Shown: piece after piece, positions 57,121 to 64,000 of the stretch | How positions within the stretch are numbered: the stretch's first letter is position 1 | How the letters are laid out: every line of letters begins with the position of its first letter | Source of the DNA: Congeria kusceri | Lineage: Eukaryota; Mollusca; Bivalvia; Myida; Dreissenidae | DNA length: 64,000 nucleotides | Reading direction: 5' to 3' | Assembly: GCA_027627225.1 (NCBI GenBank) | Contig: CM051033.1 | Span: 9,803,501 to 9,867,500, forward strand | Notes under the pieces: generated by a model | Seen by the model: the letters and a program-made list of their open reading frames with translations, nothing else | Database searches by the model: none | Told to the model about the DNA's origin: nothing | Program-made: the position numbers and the translations under genes

Positions 57121-57745
57121 TATGTAAACTGTTTACCTTTACCAGTAACCATTTGATACATGTGACTTTATCTTAACGAGTCGCAGCTGCCATCAGTTTC
57201 TTGGTTTTATTTCTGTAAAGAAAATGCCATCATTCAGACATACAAGCAAAGGAGCCTGAAAAAACGAGGCCTGCGTGAGAACAAGTGAGGACTGCGTGTG
57301 AACAAATGAGGACTGCGTGTGAACACATGAGGACGTGGCAATGTAAACAAAATAGTTTTCGCCAACTAAGTATACATTCGCGTATTATATTTGTATTATA
57401 GTAAATGAGTTTGCATGATTATACTAGTGATTTATGAAAACACGCAAATACAGCTTTTGAAGAATAAGGAAAGTGTGAGTACAAGTGTGGACTGGGTGTA
57501 AACATATGAGCAATGTGCGTGTACAATAGGGACAGTGAATGTTCCAATGAATAACATATTTTACTCTTCAATTAATGATATCGTACACTATTTGAACCAT
57601 ATTACTGTTCTGTACAAAACCATTTTTTTCAATAATATACGAAGTAAACTGTAATGAAATTATATGATTTAAAACATCAAATATCAAAATAAATGTAAGT
57701 CACACACTAACAAAATAGTATACTACACCAGGAATATTTTTTCCT
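57121..57745. repeat. Rest of copy 3 of the ~0.73-kb tandem repeat
   Basis: Resumes TATGTAAACTGTTTACC exactly where the copy stops at 48310, and ends in CACACACTAACAAAATAGTA and TACACCAGGAATATTTTTTC, matching the ends of copies 1 and 2. Confidence 0.9.
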
Positions 57746-58699
57746 ATCTTTCTTTAAGACAAGAGGGTTATGATGGCCCTAGGTCGCTCACCTAAGTGTA
57801 TAGCATCATAATGGCTTTTAAGAAGAAGATTGTTTGAGATTTCAATACAGCCATACAAGGAAAACTGTCCCGCCCCCTAGCAGCCATGTTTTTTTAACAA
57901 ATCGTGAAAAGAGGCTAGTGTATATGTAAATGAATGGTCAGAAAGTTATATTGCGATCTGGCTATATTGCGATCGCAATCCATGGAACCCTCGAATTGCG
58001 ATATAACGATTTGCAGTGTACCAAAGAAAATACTGTCACGGTATCGTTAAACTTGTGAAACACGTGTACGAACTGAAATGAGTGTAAACACAGAATACAG
58101 TTTGAGCGCCTAATTTGTGCTAATGCAGGTGACGAGTATTAGGTTATTGTTTGCCAGCTATACTAGTCTTTGTGCCCAATGTAATGCACTCCTTTTTGGT
58201 TCCCCCCTGCTGTCTCTCTGGGCTGGTTAACACAGAAATGTTGACTATCTTTTGAAATGTAATATATTTTGCAAATATGCAATGTTCAAATGAATATACA
58301 ATGCTTAAAAGTTTCTAGTAGAAGCAGTACTTAGACTCCTGAAAACCCTAGATTTCGCAAATTTTTAGATTATGTCAACAAGCTAGTCCAGCTTTCCCCC
58401 CTGCGCATTTCTAGCAGCACCTTGTACCTTTTTTAATACCAGATCTTTCCCTAATAGTTCACGTTATTTTTAAAAACAATATTAATACACTGTAAATGTG
58501 TTTTATAGTTTTTAAAGATATGCCAATGATGCTAGATATTAACATGAAGAAGTAATAATAAATAAGTAATGTAATAAAAAAATATTGATTTTAGACTAAC
58601 TTAAAATTAAATATGTTAAACAAGAAACTGTCCTTATATAGTAGTATGCAAATGTTCTTTTTAAATGAAATATACATATGTAATGACAATTCAATTTAG
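57746..58699. other. Intergenic DNA, possible repeat leader
   Basis: Opens with ATGGCCCTAGGTCGCTCACC, which I recall as a common bivalve repeat boundary. A related AAAGCTCACCTATTCC block at about 59933 may close the same composite repeat, which would include the 167-bp array. No gene supported. Confidence 0.45.
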
Positions 58700-59860
58700 T
58701 TTACGAAAAGCAAGTGCTGTCAGAGGACAGTGCGCAAGACTATTCGAAGTATAACAGTTGGTACATAATTTGGAAAGTGGAAGGGGTAAAAATTGCTGAA
58801 ATACAAAGCTATGGAATTATTTGCCCAATTTATTCCAAATTGAAAGTGAATACCTTATATAGTAGAAATTATATGACTTTGGAACAAAAAACTTTAACTC
58901 CAAAATCAATGTGAAAAGTGGGCATACCTCTGTCAAACCACAAAACAGGGTTATGTGGATTTTCACCTGATGCTGTAGTTGATGACAAAGGTATATTCCA
59001 CGTTTCAAGTGAATAACCTATCAAGGTTTGAAGATCTATGTGAAAATGGACATAACTGTGCCAAATTAACAAAACATAGTTATAGGGAATGTTGCACCTT
59101 ATGCCAGAGTTGATGCTAAATGTGTATTCCAAGTTTGATGTGAATAACCTATGAAGTTTTGAAATCACATAACATTCAATAAAAACCTTAATACAAAAAG
59201 TCTACATGAAAAAGGGGCATAACTCTGTCGAAATACAAAACTGAGTTATGGGGAATGTTGCATCCCATTTCGGAGTTCTCGACAAAGGCATATATCAAGT
59301 TTCAAATGAATAACTTGTGTAGTTGTAACGTAATAAGGCTTTTGAATACAAAGTTTTACAAGAAACTCTACGTGAACAAGGGGCATAACTCTGTCACAAT
59401 ACAAAACAAAGTTATAGGGAATGTTGCACATACTGTTGGAGATGATGACAACGGTACATATCAAGTTCCATGTGAATGACTTATGTAATTTTGATGTTAC
59501 AAGACTTTCGAATATAAACTTTTACAGAAAAATCTATGTGAAAAGGGGGCATAACTCTGTCAAAATACAAAACTATGTTCAAGGGGAATGTTGCACATAA
59601 TGCTGGAATTAACGATAACGGTATATTCCAAGTTTCAAGTGGATAACTTATATCGTTGTGAAGTTACAAGACATTTCAATGTAAACTTTAACCAGAAAAT
59701 CTATGTAAAAAGGGGGCATACATCTGTCAAAATACAAAACTTAGTTATGGGAAATATTGCACCGGATGCTGTAGTTGACGACAAAGGTATATTCTAAGTT
59801 GTTGTTTTGGAGTTATAGTACTTCCGCGCCGGAGGCTGCATTATGTGAGGACTAGTAAAT
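58700..59860 (+). repeat. ~167-bp tandem array, about six units
   Basis: Anchors (GGGGCATAACTCTGTC and variants) at about 58919, 59048, 59213, 59380, 59547 and 59714 settle into an exact 167-bp spacing. Units also carry GTTATGGGGAATGTTGCA and GACAAAGGTATATTCCAAG. The open frames are repeat-derived. Confidence 0.9.
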
Positions 59861-60259
59861 TCCAAGTTTCAAGAAGTAATAACTTTAGATCAAACTTTAA
59901 CCTAGATCAGACGCAGACACCGGGGGTAGTAGGAAAGCTCACCTATTCCTTAAATAGTTGAGCGTGTAAATTATAGCAAGTTATGTACACAACAGGATAT
60001 TATATGACTAACAAATAAAATAACAGATTTTGAATTTTAAAATGTTTGCACAAGTTATTCAAAATAAGCAATATACATCTCAAATAAATGATTGAATAAC
60101 ACTTGTTTTGTTGCAATGCAACTTTGTGCCTTCAGTAAACATTGCAGAATGTTGGACAAATAGTACCATTACCCAAGCGTTCCTGGTCAAAGTGTTTCAC
60201 TTGGATGGACGAACTGTACCACCCTAGTGGTACAATATGTATTGCATACCGACACTTAT
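59861..60259. other. Spacer between repeats
   Basis: AT-rich. No supported gene. Confidence 0.4.
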
Positions 60260-61060
60260 TGAAACAAAAGATGTTTGTAAAACATGTATGCCCCCGACTT
60301 GCAGCCAGTCGTCAATATGTGCACTTGTTAAGAGCTCTTTTTAATATTGTATGTACACATTAAAACATGGGAAGGAAATTAAAGTTGATGCTTTAGAAAG
60401 TAAATATAAACCTGGAAGAAAGATAAAGTATAATTATGGATTTATCTTTACAGTCTATTATACAAGGATACCTGTTTACAGTTTGATTTAAACATCCAGT
60501 AGGCCAAAACATCTCTAGTTATCCTGTGGAAACAAAATTGTATCCGGAGAAAACAGTTTTTATGTTACAAGCCTCTGTGACCTTTACATTAGACCTGTTG
60601 ACCTCAAAATTGATAGGCGTCTTCCTTTTCTCCCGAGTAATCAGCATACCAACTTGGATGATCGTAGGTCAAAGCGTATTGTATATATCATGCGGAAACA
60701 AAATGGTTTACAGAGGAAACAGTTTTCATGTTACAAGCCTCTATCACATTGATCTTTGACCTGTTGACCTCACAATATATAGGCGTCTTCATTTCCTCAT
60801 TTAACCAGCATACCAACTTAAATGATCGTAGGTCAAAGCGTTCTCCAGACATTGTGTGGAAACGAATTTCATGATACAAGCCCCTGTGACCTTGACCTGT
60901 TGACCTCAAAATCACTAGGCGTCTTCCTTTCCTCTCAAGTAGCCAGCACACCAACTTAAAGCGTTCTCTAGATATTGCGAGGAAACGAAATGGTCTACCG
61001 ACCGACCGACGGACAGGTGCAAAGCAAGATAACACCACTTCTTAGAAAGAGTGTTGCATA
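60260..61060 (+). repeat. Composite repeat, short copy
   Basis: Begins GATGTTTGTAAAACATGTAT + GCCCCCGACTTGCAGCC and ends GACGGACAGGTGCAAAGCAA + GATAACACCACTTCTTAG, the same two ends as 61573-62925. Between them are about three copies of a block containing TGACCTGTTGACCTCA and TAGGCGTCTTCC. The long copy has a 144-bp array in place of most of this. Confidence 0.8.
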
Positions 61061-61572
61061 ATTATAAGTATAATGGGGAAGTAAAAAAATGTTTGCATTG
61101 TCTATCATCATGTATATGATGATAGACAATAATATGAAACAAATTAAAAAGAAATAGAAAAATAAATAAAACATAATAAATTAAGATCAAAGAGTGTTAT
61201 GAAGTAAAAAAGAAACTACAGTTTGAACTTGAAATAGGATGAGAAAAGAATCCTACATGTATAAATAGCTATGTCTGCAAATATTGTTCAAAAACCAGTT
61301 CTATACACAGCGAGAACAGCTAAAGTTCACTCTCTCAAACCTAAACCTTGACTTTACTGTAACTAACATCCCGGATCCTAAATCCTCCTGGCAATAATAA
61401 CTTGCCAGTATTCAAGTCTCTGGTAACCTATCTAGTAGATTGCCTGATCACTGATAAAATTTAACATCAAATAGGGGGTCTGCAGCAAACTGAGAACACT
61501 TATGATATTAAAAACGTTGTATAAATACCTTTTCTCACATAACTGGGGAATGTTTAATTAATAAATTAATTA
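61061..61572. other. Intergenic DNA without supported features
   Basis: Contains a short inverted repeat (TCTATCATCATGTATATGAT and complement) near 61100. No gene. Confidence 0.4.
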
Positions 61573-62925
61573 ACAAGAGATGTTTGTAAAACATGTATGC
61601 TCCCCGACTTGCAGCCAAGTTGTGAATATGTGCAATTGTATTTTTTTAATATGCAATCCCAAGCGAGGTCTTGATATATGGAATCTATGTATGAAGTTTC
61701 ATTAAAATATCTAGATGCATTCTCAAGTTATTGAGCGGAAACCGTTTTTCTATTGTTAGTAATGGTGACCTTGAACTTGACCACACCCACCCCGTACGCA
61801 ATCTTAAGCAAGGCTTCGATATAAGGTATATATGTATGAAGTGTCATCAAAATATGTCGATGCGTTCTAAAGTTATTGAGCAGAAACCGTTTCTCTATTT
61901 TTAGTTATGGGGACCTTGACCTTGACCCCACTAACCCCATATGCAATCTCAAGCGAGGTCTCAATATATTATATCAAAGTATGAAATTTCATTAAAATAT
62001 CTTAATGTATTCTGAAGTTATTGTTCGGAAACTATTTTTCTATTTTTTAGTAACGGTGATCTTGACCCCACCCACCCCATATGCAATCACAAGCGAAGTC
62101 TCGATATAAGGTATATATGAATGAAGTTTCATTAAAATATCTCGATGCGATCGTAAGCTATTGAGCGGAAACCGTTTTTTCTATTTTAAATTACGGTGAC
62201 CTTGACCTCACCCACCCTATATGAAATCCCAAGCGAGGTCTCAATATAAGGTATCTATGTATGAAGTTTCATTAAAATATCTCGATGCGTTCTCAAGGTA
62301 TTGAACGAAGACCGTTTTTCTATTTTTAGTAATGGTGTCCTTGACCTTGACCCCACCCACTTCATATGCAATCCAAAGCGAGGTCTTAATATAAGGTATC
62401 TATGTATGAAGTTTCCTTAAAATATCTCTATGCGTTCTCAAGTTATTGAGCGGAAACCTTTTTTCTATTTTTAGTAACGGTGACCTTGACACCACCCACC
62501 CCATATGCAATTCCAAGCTAGGTCTCGATATAAGGTATCTATGTATAAAGTTTCATGAAAAGTATCTCGGTGCGTTCTCAAGATATTGAGTGGAAACCGT
62601 TTTTCTATTTTTAGCAACGATGACCTTGACCTTTGACCTGTTGACCTCAAAATGTATAGGCGTCTTCCTTTCCTCCCAAGTAACCAGTATACCAACTATC
62701 ATGATCGTAGGTCAAAACGTTCTCAAGATATCGTGCGGAAACGAAATGGTCTATGGACAGACCGACCATCAGACCAACCGACCGACCGACGGACAGGTGC
62801 AAAGCAAGATACACCCACTTCTTCGAACGACAGACCATCCGACCGACCGACCGACCGACCGACCGACCGACCGACAGGTGCAAAGCAAGATACCTCCACT
62901 TCTTCGAGGGGGGCATAATTAAACA
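61573..62925 (+). repeat. Composite repeat, long copy with ~143-bp array
   Basis: Starts as the copy at 60260. It contains about seven units of the family seen at 25496 and 29290 (CTATTTTTAGTAACGGTGAC, CCAAGCGAGGTCTCGATATA), spaced about 143 bp. It then has one TGACCTGTTGACCTCAAAAT block, a (GACC)n microsatellite duplicated at 62755-62800 and 62820-62875, and the GTGCAAAGCAAGATAC end. Confidence 0.85.
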
Positions 62926-63333
62926 TTTCTTTATACCGCTGAACAGACTTTCACAGGACAATGCCTTAATTATTGCTAGTTTCTTAGCAATATTTCCATT
63001 AACATACTCTCTGTCAGTATAATAATATACTGTCAACACCATTTTAATAGAGAATTAGTTCTCTCTCAGTATAATAATATACTGTCAACACCATTTTAAT
63101 AGAGAATTAGTTAGATTTAACTTAATGACAGCGAGAGAACTCCTGCAAAACCAAATCCTGTATCCCTGTGTTAATCATCACTATCATCCCTTGACGGGAG
63201 ACTACTATTCCCAAACCAACTTCTTTCTTTAATCTAGAATATTGTTCTAAAAATATACTTTGCTCAGTAAGTCATTCAGAGGATTAAACCCAGCCAGTGT
63301 TTACATTGTATACTACTGACTAATATTGACAAT
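62926..63333. other. Spacer with a 52-bp duplication
   Basis: AGTATAATAATATACTGTCA with following CACCATTTTAATAGAG is present twice, at 63016 and 63068. No gene. Confidence 0.6.
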
Positions 63334-63337
63334 TTAA

Positions 63338-63835
63338 AGGGACTATGGCATCGAAAAGGGCCTCAAGGGGGCAATGTTTAAAAAAAATATGAAATTAAGA
63401 TATTAATACTGGCATATAATAACGGTTAAAATAGTGTATTTATAGTGGGAGAGTATACGTTCTGAGATAAAAAAAAATCAACTTGTAATCAGGGTAATGT
63501 TTGTTTGGCCCTTTTCATGTTTACATTTTGACGTCAGAATTTTGGGCATTTTGTATAACCATATTTTACACACTGTACCAAGCAGAATAGCGCAGTCGGT
63601 TAAAGCGCTTCTACTTTCATTTCTTTGAATGGCTCCAAAGTCGTGAGTTCGATACCCACTCAAGGTTTTATTTTTGCTTTCAAACATTTTTGCTAATTAG
63701 TTTTATCAAATATTTTATTGTGTATTAAATTATATATTATTTATTTATTGCATATGTCTTAGTATATCTTATTTCTATCATATAATATAATTTATAATGC
63801 ACTAGGAAGCCATTTTTTTCGGTGACATAGTCCCT
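63338..63835. mobile_element. TTAA-flanked MITE with tRNA-like Pol III boxes
   Basis: Terminal inverted repeats of about 20 bases: AGGGACTATGGCATCGAAAA at left, and at right the complement of AGGGACTATGTCACCGAAAA. TTAA lies directly outside both ends (63334-63337 and 63836-63839). Inside, 63588-63657 has box A TAGCGCAGTCGGTTA and box B GAGTTCGATACCC on the plus strand, with a T arm GTGAG...CCCAC holding one mismatch. It resembles a tRNA but has an over-long anticodon region and no acceptor pairing. About 498 bp, non-coding. Confidence 0.8.
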
Positions 63836-64000
63836 TTAAATCTATCTGCCTGTATCATCAGGTAATTTTAATTATTAATTCAATTCTACTTCTGAACTAT
63901 TCTATCATTTTGTGCTCCTGTACTTTACACAATTTATATTAATAATTAAAACTTATAGGTCTGTGTCTTAAGGCAAATTTCAAATAATTTTTACCTTTAA

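Noticed and set aside
58714..59797. Small proteins in the 167-bp array
   Set aside because: They recur with the repeat period in changing frames and have no start context.

Overview
The window looks like a repeat-dominated piece of an animal nuclear genome, most likely a bivalve mollusc. I infer this from the AT-rich base composition, the absence of bacterial-style operons, a CAG/GT-AG exon pair, an intronless class A GPCR, tRNA-derived SINEs, several LINEs, a Ty3/gypsy LTR element with a tRNA-Lys primer site, and the 140-170 bp tandem repeats and foldback MITEs that I associate with bivalve assemblies. The species cannot be fixed from the sequence alone. Only two loci look host-derived: a GPCR pseudogene (18769-20549, minus) and a small two-exon model related to Crypton-derived recombinase-domain proteins (34139-35288, minus). 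A third open segment (26121-26447, minus) is unassigned.

Layout. 1-2400: unique DNA with one SINE and one MITE. 2400-7690: a decayed LINE (A), with ORF1 overlapping ORF2 and a 72-bp tandem expansion inside its endonuclease. About 8150-16190: a second LINE (B, plus strand) split by a 5'-truncated copy of a close relative (C, minus strand, 10830-14193) whose remaining ORF2 carries only one premature stop. 16497-17770: about 22 tandem copies of a tRNA-like body lacking the acceptor stem. 17885-18160: a foldback MITE. 18769-20549: the GPCR, with six 35-residue repeats in its third cytoplasmic loop. 21.5-33.8 kb: SINE, MITEs, microsatellites and tandem arrays, including a 1.1-kb TG-rich minisatellite. 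35.8-44.4 kb: a run of tandem arrays (61, 49, 144, 26, 35 and 40 bp units), interrupted by a LINE ORF1 fragment and the tail of another LINE (D). 46.7-57.7 kb: a 0.72-0.735-kb tandem repeat whose third copy is split by a complete, young Ty3/gypsy element (48311-57120). 57.7-64 kb: further tandem repeats and a TTAA-flanked element.

How parts work together. The LTR element is read on the minus strand: LTR, tRNA-Lys(CUU) primer site, gag with a long coiled-coil N-terminus, a -1 frameshift signal at the gag stop, then protease, reverse transcriptase, RNase H and integrase, polypurine tract, LTR. Its LTRs are nearly identical, but pol has two frameshifts and one stop, so it is a recent insertion with damaged pol or with assembly errors. 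The most unusual points are the frameshift signal, the tRNA-body array, a satellite built from a transposon end plus its target duplication, and TTAA/TIR elements that carry tRNA-like Pol III boxes.
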